The notes under the pieces: generated by a model
What the model was told of the DNA's origin: nothing
What the model saw: only the letters and a program-made list of their open reading frames with translations
The model's database searches: none
From: JAXGXJ01 sp050943595
GTDB taxonomy: Bacteria > Actinomycetota > Thermoleophilia > RBG-16-64-13
Length of the DNA: 64,000 nt
Direction of reading: 5' to 3'
Assembly (NCBI GenBank): GCA_050943595.1
Contig: JBMNPM010000002.1
Span: forward strand, 134,553 to 198,552
In this document: positions 38,335-46,152 of the stretch, piece by piece
How positions within the stretch are numbered: the first letter of the stretch is position 1
Layout of the letters: every line of letters begins with the position of its first letter
Translations under genes and position numbers: made by a program

Positions 38335-39756
38335 TCACAGCTCCGCACCCTCCAGACTGAACCGCACCAAATCGACGGTATCGGCTCGTATTCTACCCCT
38401 CTCCGCCACGACTAATCCAGCGACCCACACGATGTGCTCCCCACACACCACTAGAGGCGTCTGCGCACGCACCCGCGCCGGTACCCGCATGTCGACGAAG
38501 ATGTCGTGAATCTTACGCGTACCCGCAGCGCCCAACGGATGAAGACGATCCCCAGGCAATGGTCCACGCACCTCCAGCGGTCCACTTATACTATGCGCAT
38601 CCACGTACGCCTCTCGCGCCGGGTCCGGGGCGAAAAACACGGCCGTCCTCTCCGCCCGCACCACCGCCCCAATCCACTCCGCCCTACCAGGCAGGGGCAG
38701 AGATACGGGAGCGACCGGCCCGGTAGTCGGCGATCCGAGCGGAGTCGCCTCTGCACGCTCCACCCACACCCAGTCGTTTTCGCGACATACACGCCACCCC
38801 CCCGATAAATCACGGCAACTGGAGCCAGGTACCCCTAACGCCTCCTCGACCACCAGTACCGACGCCCGCGTGACGGCGAGACCCTCATGTTGCTCAAGCC
38901 AAGCACGGATGACCAACCTGCGCAGCTCCACCGGCAGGGCGCGCAACACGGCCACCTCAAGGCCGGGAGACGTCACGTCCACACCGGACCGGGCCACGAC
39001 CGTGCTCACCAGCCGCTCCACCTCCGCAGTCACTTCCGCCGTACGCGTCGCACTGCGCATCGCACCGGGCAAAACCGCCTCCCAGGCGGGGAGCACCTGC
39101 TCTCGGATACCGGTACGGGCATAGCCCGGATAGACGTTGCCGCAGTCAACGGCGTACTCGATCCCCCGCTCCCGGCAGAAACGAGCCGTCTCTTCCCGCC
39201 GAACCGTGAGCAGAGGCCTCACCCAGGGCGGATCGCAAGGGAGCATGCCCCGCAGTGCGGCCGGCCCTCCATAGCGCCCCACACGGTAGAGGAGATTCTC
39301 CACCTGGTCGTCGGCAGTGTGAGCCAAGGCTATGCGCTCACAACCGTATCGTGCAGCCGTATCCCCGGCCGCTTCGCGCCGGGCTGCGCGCGCTCGTTCC
39401 TGCACATTGCCCACCGCCTTTGCGATGGGCCGGTGGACGACGGTCAGCGGAACTTCGAGGCGCAGACAGTGGGCCCTGACCAGTGCCTCGTCAGCATCGC
39501 TCTCTTCACCACGCAGATGATGATTGATGTGCAGGACGCGGATGCGGCGAGGGCGCGACTTCCCCAGTGCACCGGTGGCACACAGTTCCAGCATGGCAGT
39601 AGAATCCTGGCCACCCGAGACCATGAGGAGCACGCCGTCCTCAGGACGAAAAAGGCTTTCGCGCACGATCATCAGCCGAGCCTGAGCGGCAAGCGAAGGC
39701 TGCCTGCTTCTTCGGCTTCCCCTGGGAGACTCCACCGTTCTCCTTCCTCGGTCCAT
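38335..39756 (-). CDS. tilS: tRNA(Ile)-lysidine synthase
   Basis: 473 residues. The PP-loop ATP-binding motif is LLMVSGGQDSTAMLELC. HINHHLRGEESDADEALVRA and ALAHTADDQVENLLYRVGRY are TilS signatures, while the C-terminal domain ends near KIHDIFVDMRVPARVRAQTP. It converts the wobble C of the tRNA-Ile(CAU) anticodon to lysidine, essential for reading AUA. The ATG at 39756 has a distant AGGAG. A GTG seven codons downstream (39735) has AAGGAG four bases before it and may be the real start. The promoter at 39789-39817 serves either one. Confidence 0.93.
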   Translation of the reverse strand: MDRGRRTVESPRGSRRSRQPSLAAQARLMIVRESLFRPEDGVLLMVSGGQDSTAMLELCATGALGKSRPRRIRVLHINHHLRGEESDADEALVRAHCLRLEVPLTVVHRPIAKAVGNVQERARAARREAAGDTAARYGCERIALAHTADDQVENLLYRVGRYGGPAALRGMLPCDPPWVRPLLTVRREETARFCRERGIEYAVDCGNVYPGYARTGIREQVLPAWEAVLPGAMRSATRTAEVTAEVERLVSTVVARSGVDVTSPGLEVAVLRALPVELRRLVIRAWLEQHEGLAVTRASVLVVEEALGVPGSSCRDLSGGWRVCRENDWVWVERAEATPLGSPTTGPVAPVSLPLPGRAEWIGAVVRAERTAVFFAPDPAREAYVDAHSISGPLEVRGPLPGDRLHPLGAAGTRKIHDIFVDMRVPARVRAQTPLVVCGEHIVWVAGLVVAERGRIRADTVDLVRFSLEGAEL

Positions 39757-39788
39757 CCCGGCGACCCGGCTCCTGTATTACTACTATT

Positions 39789-39817
39789 ATTGTACTAATG
39801 CAGGGACACGCGGTCGA
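39789..39817 (-). promoter_or_regulatory. Promoter candidate for tilS-hpt
   Basis: Minus strand TCGACC (39817-39812), 17-base spacer, TACAAT (39794-39789). The -10 is close to consensus and the -35 moderate. Transcription would begin about 26 bases before the first tilS start. The remainder of the divergent space up to the ferredoxin gene shows no clear element apart from that gene's ribosome site. Confidence 0.5.
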
Positions 39818-39990
39818 CGGAGGCCTTCCGCTGTAGGTTGGCAATGCACTGCACCGGCCCAACCGCTCCGACATTACGGTGCCCGCCGACCACTCGCGAG
39901 GAGCAGGACCACATCGGTTCCACAGACTCTTGTACTCTGCTTCCAGCTTTGCTTAAATCGTCGGGCCTGCAAGTCCAAAGGAGGATAATC

Positions 39991-40179
39991 ATGGGTGTCC
40001 CCAAAGTCGATCACGATCTTTGCACCGGATGCGGTATCTGCGAGGATATTTGCCCGGATGTCTTTGAGATCGGCGACGACGGCCTCGCTCACGTCATCGA
40101 CCCAAACGCGTGCGAAGATGCCGGTTGCTGTGAAGAGGCCGCTGACGAGTGTCCGGAGGGCGCCATCAGCATTGAGTGA
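39991..40179 (+). CDS. Small single-cluster [4Fe-4S] ferredoxin
   Basis: 62 residues, starting at ATG 39991 with AAAGGAGG upstream. The motif CTGCGICEDICPDVFEIGDD gives three ligands (CxxCxxC). The last ligand is the cysteine of DECPEGAISIE. The extra cysteines (ICPD and the AGCCEEAA pair) resemble the disulfide pair of Thermotoga-type ferredoxins, here with one additional cysteine. It is an acidic, low-potential electron carrier in the cytoplasm. It stands alone between tilS and a convergent transporter, with a strong hairpin after it, so its redox partner cannot be inferred from context. Confidence 0.93.
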   Translation: MGVPKVDHDLCTGCGICEDICPDVFEIGDDGLAHVIDPNACEDAGCCEEAADECPEGAISIE

Positions 40180-40231
40180 CAGCACCGTGACTGGTGCGCG
40201 GAGCACCGTCCAAGATACGATTTGCGATCAG

Positions 40232-40269
40232 TAACACTGAGGCCGCCTTATAAGGCGGCCTCAGTGTTA
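40232..40269. terminator. 38-base perfect palindrome, likely bidirectional terminator
   Basis: Bases 40232-40250 (TAACACTGAGGCCGCCTTA) are the exact reverse complement of 40251-40269. This forms a 19-bp stem with no unpaired centre. It lies between the ferredoxin and the convergent MFS gene and can serve both strands. Only short T-rich ends flank it. Confidence 0.7.
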
Positions 40270-40299
40270 TTCGAAGCAATTGGGGCCGACACGTGATCA

Positions 40300-41607
40300 T
40301 CACCGTATCGGGTCCTCCGGAGAGGACCCCTGCCGCCCCTCTAGGGGTCGCGCATCCACCTGGAGCCTATGCCACTCCCGACGGAGTGTGGGCGCAGCGA
40401 GAGCAAGACCGATCAACGACACCAGGCCACCCATGCTGATGACGTAGCCGGATACATACTCATATACGAGCGGCGCGATCAAGGTGCCCACAAGAGCACC
40501 CACCTGCACGGCCGCCTGCTCCATCCCCTGTACACTGCCCAACCAGCGCGCCGGTACCACCTGCACGAGAAAGGCCTGCTTGGCCGGATACGACCAGGCA
40601 ATGGCCAACCCCTCAATGACATTGACCACCACGTACAGTGCCAGGATGTGGGTTGAACCGTATATCACGTAGGCCAACGCCGAAACGGTGTAGCCCGCGA
40701 ACATGAGGGCCCAGCGGCTGTAGCGATCGGCCAGATAACCCCCCACCCAGGCGAGCAACATCGGAAGGGAAAAGGCCATCCAGGTGAGTCCGATAAAGCG
40801 GATAGACGCACCCAGGTGACGTAACCACAGACTCCACAGCACTTCGAACACGCCCATGGCGAAGTGCGCCGTAAAAGCGACCACCAGGAAGGCAGACACG
40901 CTGCGAGTGATAAGTTGCCGGAGTGGGGGATGTGCCACCTTCACGGCCCTTCGACGACGGGCATGCTCGGGCTCACGCACAACGAAAAAGAGAACAATAG
41001 CCGTGAGTGCCGCCAGAGCACTGCCAAACAGGAATATGGTATAGAACGCCCACTTTCCTTCTCCCCCACCGAGCGCATAGAGAGGCCAAGCCACGACAGG
41101 TCCAATCACCAGACCACCGAACTGGGCCGTGGTCAGCCAGCCGTACGCCCGACTGCGTGCGCTGTGAGTACACAAATCGGCCACCAGAGCCTGCCCGGCA
41201 GGGGTCACCGCCGCCGCCCCGATGCCCTCCAAGATGCGGAAGAGAACGAACCAGCCCGGATGCGTTGACGAGACGAACAGGAGGGTGGCCACCGCGTACA
41301 GGCCCACACCGGCGACCATCACCGGCCTGCGGCCGATAGAATCACTCAGCCTCCCCAGAGGAGTAGAGAACAGAAAAGAACCCACGTAGTAAGCCGAAGC
41401 CACCACGCCGATCAACCAGACCGGTGCATGGGCCTCCTCCTGCAGAAAGACGGGAAGATACGGAAGGATGGCCCCGAATCCCAACCAGACAACGAACCCA
41501 GCCGCACAGATGACGGCCACCTGCAGCCATTCAGTCCGCACGGGGCCGTCGACACCGCGGTGCTGCAAACGACCCTCTTCTTTCTGCCCTGCCAGAGTGC
41601 TGTCCAT
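40300..41607 (-). CDS. Major facilitator superfamily transporter
   Basis: About 435 residues with twelve membrane helices. The cytoplasmic loop between helices 2 and 3 carries GRLSDSIGRRPVMVAGVGLY, the MFS motif A (GxLaDrxGrRp), and the second half repeats it as GYLADRYSRWALMFAGY. VLFRILEGIGAAAVTPAGQA in helices 4-5 is typical of drug/proton antiporter-like members. The substrate is not predictable. The ATG at 41607 is preferred; a TTG at 41640 is in frame but would place 11 polar residues ahead with no ribosome site. It converges on the ferredoxin gene and diverges from the nitroreductase fragment. Confidence 0.85.
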   Translation of the reverse strand: MDSTLAGQKEEGRLQHRGVDGPVRTEWLQVAVICAAGFVVWLGFGAILPYLPVFLQEEAHAPVWLIGVVASAYYVGSFLFSTPLGRLSDSIGRRPVMVAGVGLYAVATLLFVSSTHPGWFVLFRILEGIGAAAVTPAGQALVADLCTHSARSRAYGWLTTAQFGGLVIGPVVAWPLYALGGGEGKWAFYTIFLFGSALAALTAIVLFFVVREPEHARRRRAVKVAHPPLRQLITRSVSAFLVVAFTAHFAMGVFEVLWSLWLRHLGASIRFIGLTWMAFSLPMLLAWVGGYLADRYSRWALMFAGYTVSALAYVIYGSTHILALYVVVNVIEGLAIAWSYPAKQAFLVQVVPARWLGSVQGMEQAAVQVGALVGTLIAPLVYEYVSGYVISMGGLVSLIGLALAAPTLRREWHRLQVDARPLEGRQGSSPEDPIR

Positions 41608-41651
41608 GTGCGAGCTTTTGATGAAATGAGTATACCACAACAGGAGGAATC

Positions 41652-42035
41652 ATGCTTGAGCATCCGGGGAGAGTATGCCTGCATAGCCGGGAGAAGAAGC
41701 ATCCGCTCCTTCGACCCGACTCCATTGACTCTGCTGCCCGTCAGACTGCTTTGGATCAACCCATCTGCGCGAAGGCCGGCGTCGTCTTCGTGTGGACGGC
41801 CATCTTCGCTAGAAGTGAGTGGAAATACGGCGATAGAGCCTATCGACACTGTTATCCGGATGTGGGCTACATCGCCGCACACGTCTCACTGGTGACTGTA
41901 GCTGAAGGACTTGCCGGCCGTCCGGTGGCCGCCTTCTACGACGACGAGTCGAACGCCCCTCCTTGAGATGGGCAGGCGGGAGGAAGGTACCGTCTACATG
42001 ACGGCAGTAGGCCTGCCGGCGCAGCCCCGCAACAG
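41652..42035 (+). pseudogene. Truncated, frameshifted nitroreductase (SagB-type) fragment
   Basis: ATG 41652 has AGGAGG four bases upstream and opens a frame of 104 residues. From about residue 35 it resembles the C-terminal half of SagB/ThcOx-like nitroreductases: VVFVWTAIFARSEWKYGDRA followed by YRHCYPDVGYIAAHVSL and FYDDESNA. There it meets a stop, but the similarity continues in another frame as PLLEMGRREEGTVYMTAVGL. So there is a frameshift near 41960. The N-terminal FMN-binding half is missing, with only 44 bases between this gene and the MFS start. It is therefore a decayed copy, although translation of the first part is possible. Confidence 0.6.
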
Positions 42036-42103
42036 AGCCGACAACACCGACATGTGGCACACTGCACGTCCCAAGGAATGGCGGCTAACGCATAGCCCGT
42101 CTC

Positions 42104-42394
42104 TTAGGACTTTTTCTCAGGCCCCTCGTCACCCGCGGGGGCGGGATCTCCGGCCTGTGCAGTCGCACGAGTGATGATCTCGCCGGTAGTATCTATATCG
42201 ACCTCAGCACCGACCTTCGGATCTTCCTTAATGGCCGCCTTGAATCCCTCTTCGCCCTCCTGGAGGCCCTTCTTCAGTCCCGTAATCGACCGCCCCAGCG
42301 AAGAACCGAGTTTGGGCAATAACTTACCCCCGAAGACGAGCAAGATGATCACGACGACTATTAGGATTTCCCAGGGGCCCAACCAACCAGGCAT
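42104..42394 (-). CDS. tatA: Twin-arginine translocase subunit TatA
   Basis: 96 residues. One N-terminal membrane helix (WEILIVVVIILLVFGGKLLP) ends in the FGxxKLP hinge. It is followed by an amphipathic helix (KLGSSLGRSITGLKKGLQEG) and an acidic, disordered tail. This is the usual TatA/TatE design, the pore-forming part of the Tat exporter for folded proteins. No tatC is in the window. The tail (ITRATAQAGDPAPAGDEGPE) is not conserved. A divergent gap of about 350 bases separates it from the ABC exporter. Confidence 0.9.
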   Translation of the reverse strand: MPGWLGPWEILIVVVIILLVFGGKLLPKLGSSLGRSITGLKKGLQEGEEGFKAAIKEDPKVGAEVDIDTTGEIITRATAQAGDPAPAGDEGPEKKS

Positions 42395-42746
42395 CTACTA
42401 CTCTCCTCGTTAGTACTAAGCAACGTAGCACTATTGTCGCATGGTCCGGGAGTAGACACACGGCCCCGGCGTTTTCGCGCGTTACGGGACAGGCGTGGGC
42501 ATCGACAAACACTGTGGTCATACACCCACATATACCCGGCCCAATCCGGCGACGCGAAGAATCATCCCAGCGTATCCGCTACGAGAAGGCCCCACACACG
42601 ATATGATTAGTATCCGGCTGCAATCTCGAGACCCAAGGTTGCTGAAAACGGGCAATTCACCGCAAGAGAGCGCAACCGGGCACTCCCTTGCTTTTCAGGA
42701 ACCTCGGACCACAGAGTGGGTTGTCGGGGTAAAGGAGTCAGCCTGT
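42395..42746. other. Divergent intergenic region, tatA / ABC exporter
   Basis: About 350 bases without a convincing gene. An open plus-strand frame from 42495 runs into the ABC gene, but it has no recognisable domain and no ribosome site. The only clear signal is AAAGGAG at 42731-42737, ahead of the ABC ATG. No strong promoter pair or hairpin was recognised. Confidence 0.4.
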
Positions 42747-43781
42747 ATGAATCATCAGTCACCCCAGTGGACTGGTGGAGGGTCCCATCAGCCACCCCCC
42801 TCAGGTTACGACAATCGCCCGATAGTACTTTCTGCCCACGGCCTCACCAAGGATTTCAAAAACCTTCGAGCTGTCGACAAATTGGACCTCTCGGTGTACC
42901 GAGGTGATGTCTTCGGCTTCCTTGGTCCCAACGGCTGCGGAAAGACCACCACCATCCGTATGATCTTCGGGCTCATATACCCGACCAGTGGCCACGTGGA
43001 GGTACTCAACCACAAGGTGCCCGACGATCGCCTCGAAGCCCTTCGCCATCTGGGCGGCTTCGTAGACGATCCCATGTTCTACAACAACATGACAGCGCGC
43101 CGCAACCTGCGGCTGATAGGACAAATGAACGGCGAGGTCACTGAAGAGCGCATATCAGACGTGCTGGAGATGGTCGGCCTGACCGAACGGGGTGAATCGA
43201 AGGTGGGCAGCTTCTCACACGGCATGCGCCAACGTCTCGGCATCGCCTTGGCGCTGATCCACGACCCTGACGTCATCGTACTCGACGAGCCTACCAGCGG
43301 TCTTGATCCTCAGGGGATGAAAGACGTCCGCGAGCTTATCCAGGAGCTGGGCAGGAGGGGAACAACTATCTTCCTCTCCTCGCACCTACTCCACGAGATA
43401 GAGCTGGTCTGCAACCGGGCGGCAATCATGAGCAGGGGACGAGTGGTCGTCCAGGGGCCGGTGTCGGGACTGCGTCCGGCGGGCCACGGCGTAAAAGTGC
43501 TCACACGCGATCAGCGCCGGGCGTGGGACATCATCCAGAACATGACGGCTCCTGGGACAATCCGACAGGACGAAGACTACATAACGGTACCGATAGATGG
43601 TGCCGACGACTTCGTACCCGAAATGATACGCCGCCTGGTGACCGCCGGCCTGGACATATTGGCTGTGGTTCCTGCCACCGAGCAGGGGCTGGAAGACATG
43701 TTCCTCGATCTCACAGCGGCGGCAGAGACCGACCGAAACGGTAGCACACAGCCCACTCAAAGGAGGAGGTGGTCGAGATGA
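42747..43781 (+). CDS. ABC-2 type exporter, ATP-binding protein
   Basis: 344 residues, starting at ATG 42747 after AAAGGAG. Walker A is FLGPNGCGKTTTIRMIFGL, the signature is GSFSHGMRQRLGIALALI (a variant of LSGGQ common in this subfamily), and Walker B is PDVIVLDEPTSGLDPQGM. SSHLLHEIELVCNRAAIMSR is the switch histidine region. The C-terminal 90 residues (RDQRRAWDIIQNM onward) are the regulatory extension of the CcmA/NatA-like group. It pairs with the permease that follows, with which it overlaps by ATGA. The substrate could be a drug, peptide or ion; nothing in the sequence decides. The first 25 residues are Pro/Gly/Gln-rich. Confidence 0.9.
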   Translation: MNHQSPQWTGGGSHQPPPSGYDNRPIVLSAHGLTKDFKNLRAVDKLDLSVYRGDVFGFLGPNGCGKTTTIRMIFGLIYPTSGHVEVLNHKVPDDRLEALRHLGGFVDDPMFYNNMTARRNLRLIGQMNGEVTEERISDVLEMVGLTERGESKVGSFSHGMRQRLGIALALIHDPDVIVLDEPTSGLDPQGMKDVRELIQELGRRGTTIFLSSHLLHEIELVCNRAAIMSRGRVVVQGPVSGLRPAGHGVKVLTRDQRRAWDIIQNMTAPGTIRQDEDYITVPIDGADDFVPEMIRRLVTAGLDILAVVPATEQGLEDMFLDLTAAAETDRNGSTQPTQRRRWSR

Positions 43782-44599
43782 GCGCCATACGCCGGGAGTT
43801 CCTCAAGACACTCTTCCAGAAACGCACCTACATCGGTTGGGCCGGCCTGTTCTTGGTCCCCTTCCTCATCACACTCGCCTTCCGCTTCTCGGGCGGGGAT
43901 TCGCATGGTGAGAATGAGGCAGCTATAAGCGAGTGGATCTTCGAATTGATCCGAACTAACGGGATGTTCGTGGCCATCGCGGCCCTCATGGCCCTCGCTC
44001 CCTTCCTGCTGCCGCTCCTGTCCTCCATGTCGGGCAGCTACACCATCGCAGGCGAAGCCGAGAACAACACCCTGAGGACCATGCTCATGCAGCCGATCCG
44101 CAGGGGAACGTTTCTCATGGCCAAGTGGTTCGTCGCGAACCTGTATATGGCAATCGGCCTGCTCATCATGTGGATCGCAGCGCTCATCGCCGGAGGAGCC
44201 ATCTTCGGTCTCCGCCCCATCCTACTGTTCTCCGGCCAGACCGCCGGCGTAGGACAGGCTCTGGGCCTGACGGCCGCTTCGTACGTCTTCGTGCTGGTAG
44301 GCATGGTGGCGGTCGTATCCCTGGCCGTCTTTTTTTCAACGCTCACCAACTCCAGCCTCACGGCTGCGGCAGGTGCGCTGGTGCTGGTGATCATAATGGA
44401 AGTACTCGAAGCATTCTCCGTTTTCGACTTCCTCCTGCCCTACCTCTTCACCAGCCACTTCGAGGCCTGGACCAACCTCTTCTATTCACCGGTCGTATGG
44501 GGTCCCATCATCAAAGCGCTCATCAACTTCGCCGTGTGGATCGTGGGGATGACCGGCCTCGCCTACGTCGTTTTCCGGAGAAAGAACATCCTGTCATAG
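43778..44599 (+). CDS. ABC-2 type exporter, permease protein
   Basis: 273 residues with six membrane segments: a first helix near residues 20-37, a periplasmic loop rich in Gly/Ser/His (FSGGDSHGENEAAISEWIFE), and five more helices. AGEAENNTLRTMLMQPIRRG is the cytoplasmic coupling segment characteristic of ABC-2 permeases (GE.E.gTl..ll..P..R). The ATG at 43778 overlaps the ATPase stop and follows AAGGAGGAGG. The stop codon lies within a 15-bp unit that is duplicated in tandem directly afterwards (44591-44620). Confidence 0.88.
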   Translation: MSAIRREFLKTLFQKRTYIGWAGLFLVPFLITLAFRFSGGDSHGENEAAISEWIFELIRTNGMFVAIAALMALAPFLLPLLSSMSGSYTIAGEAENNTLRTMLMQPIRRGTFLMAKWFVANLYMAIGLLIMWIAALIAGGAIFGLRPILLFSGQTAGVGQALGLTAASYVFVLVGMVAVVSLAVFFSTLTNSSLTAAAGALVLVIIMEVLEAFSVFDFLLPYLFTSHFEAWTNLFYSPVVWGPIIKALINFAVWIVGMTGLAYVVFRRKNILS

Positions 44600-44647
44600 A
44601 AAGCCCTGTCATAGAAAGCTGCCGGACGGTCTGCTGCTGCCGGACGG
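44591..44647. repeat. Two adjacent short tandem duplications
   Basis: CTGTCATAGAAAGC(C/T) occurs at 44591-44605 and 44606-44620, including a copy of the permease stop codon. Immediately after, GCTGCCGGACGG occurs at 44618-44629 and again at 44636-44647, an 18-base spacing. Both sit between the convergent permease and NlpC genes. Confidence 0.85.
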
Positions 44648-44668
44648 CCTTCTAACCAATAACACCGA

Positions 44669-45802
44669 CTAGGGAAGCACCCGGGTTGCGCCGACATAGG
44701 TGGTCCAGAAGGCGTTATCGATACGGACACCGCCTGTACGCGCATTAATTATCTTTCCATCACCGATGTATATACCCACGTGACGGATGGGGGTGTAGTA
44801 GAAGACCAGATCTCCAGGACGAAGGTCACTCTTGGCAACGTGCGGCCCACAGTTGTACTGCGCGGCGCTCGAGTGGGGCAGTTTGACCCCAAATTTCGCG
44901 TACACATATTGAACCAGCCCCGAGCAATCGAAACCACTGGGGTCGTCACCCGCCCACACGTACGGCACCCCCAGGTACTTCGTAGCCTCTGCGACCACTC
45001 TGTCGCCCACCTGTATGCCGCCTGCCTCCAGTCCCTCCATGGGGCCTACGGTGGCGACTGCAGGAACTGCGACAGTGGTGCCGTGCACCCCCACGCTCAT
45101 CGAACGCAAAATGAAGACCACCGCCTGTGCTCGGGTTACGGTCGCAGCAGAATCCAGGTAGGCGCGACCGTTCCTGGTGCCTCCTTGGAGTACCTCATTG
45201 TGTATGAGATAGGCGATCGCTGGTGCGAATGCGCACGGGACTGCGTCTGCGTCTGCAAAGGAGCGAAGCACCAGCTCACCTTCGGCCTCATACCAACCGT
45301 CCAGCGAGGAGTAGGTCCCGGCGTCCCCGGCGATGGTGCCATTGGCAGCCATCTCCTTCTGCACCAAGTAGGCGGCAACCACCTGCCCGGCCTCACCCCG
45401 GGTGCAGCAGGCACGAGGCCGATAGGTATCCTGCTTCGCTATGATGCCCGCAGCGACACCCCCTTCGACCCAGGGATAGTAGAAATCCGCCCGCGGCACA
45501 TCGGCGAAGGTAGGTGTGGAAGGTGCCACCATCTTCAGAGCGAAGGCGGTAAGACTCATCTTGGCGAACTGACCCCGGAGCACATCGGCTGAAGGCCGGA
45601 AGGTGCCGTCACTGTAACCTTCCGCGACGGTGGCCACCTGAGAGCAACTCACTCCATACGTGCGCTGCCAGGTGGCGTCGCTTATATCTTCCCAACGATC
45701 GGCGGCTAAAACGGAGGCACTGCCTAGAAAGACCCCGGCCACGCCTAGGACAAGCGTGAGGACGACGGCCCACCACGGTGTTCTTCGATCAGCCTGCTGC
45801 AC
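44669..45802 (-). CDS. SLH-domain NlpC/P60 cell-wall hydrolase
   Basis: 377 residues from the GTG at 45802, which has AAAGGAG eight bases upstream. A signal helix (WWAVVLTLVLGVAGVFLGSA) ends with an Ala-Ala cleavage region. Three diverged SLH repeats follow (GYSDGTFRPSADVLRGQFAK; TFADVPRADFYYPWVEGGVA; AYLDSAATVTRAQAVVFILR), probably for binding the cell wall. The C-terminal NlpC/P60 domain has the catalytic cysteine in GFDCSGLVQYVYAKFGVKLP and histidine in RHVGIYIGDGKIINARTGG. It would cut stem peptides of peptidoglycan. Its catalytic domain is very close to that of the gene at 58168-59475. Cysteines occur unusually within the SLH part (VSCSQ, RACCTRG). Confidence 0.88.
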   Translation of the reverse strand: MQQADRRTPWWAVVLTLVLGVAGVFLGSASVLAADRWEDISDATWQRTYGVSCSQVATVAEGYSDGTFRPSADVLRGQFAKMSLTAFALKMVAPSTPTFADVPRADFYYPWVEGGVAAGIIAKQDTYRPRACCTRGEAGQVVAAYLVQKEMAANGTIAGDAGTYSSLDGWYEAEGELVLRSFADADAVPCAFAPAIAYLIHNEVLQGGTRNGRAYLDSAATVTRAQAVVFILRSMSVGVHGTTVAVPAVATVGPMEGLEAGGIQVGDRVVAEATKYLGVPYVWAGDDPSGFDCSGLVQYVYAKFGVKLPHSSAAQYNCGPHVAKSDLRPGDLVFYYTPIRHVGIYIGDGKIINARTGGVRIDNAFWTTYVGATRVLP

Positions 45803-46152
45803 TATCTCGACTCCTTTGACTTCGGCCACCCGGCTGTAGCCGGACGACGATACGTCAGGGAATACGTCAGGGATCCCCTCTCACGAGTGTGCGCGAACGC
45901 TGAGCAGTCGCGCAGGATGAAACAAAGAAGAAAGTTTACCAGACGAATACAACCCGGTCTTAGCCGACGCAAAGAAAACTGTGCAGTTGCCGCCCCAACA
46001 CCGCAGAATCTCCACCGGATGGGTGACCCAAGACCCCTGCACACCCCACTCCGCATACGTAGCGGGGTGTGGAATGGACGCAGGTACTGCAGGTACTATA
46101 TGTTATTCTGCAACGGTTTGTTGACTCTACCAGAACGGAATCTGTACGACAC
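45803..46152. other. Divergent intergenic region with a tandem duplication and a hairpin
   Basis: The 350 bases between the NlpC gene and the BY-kinase gene hold no recognised gene. ATACGTCAGGGA is repeated exactly at 45850-45861 and 45862-45873. CACACCCC (46040-46047) can pair with GGGGTGTG (46064-46071). Regulation of the two envelope genes presumably originates here, but I found no promoter pair worth calling. Confidence 0.5.
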
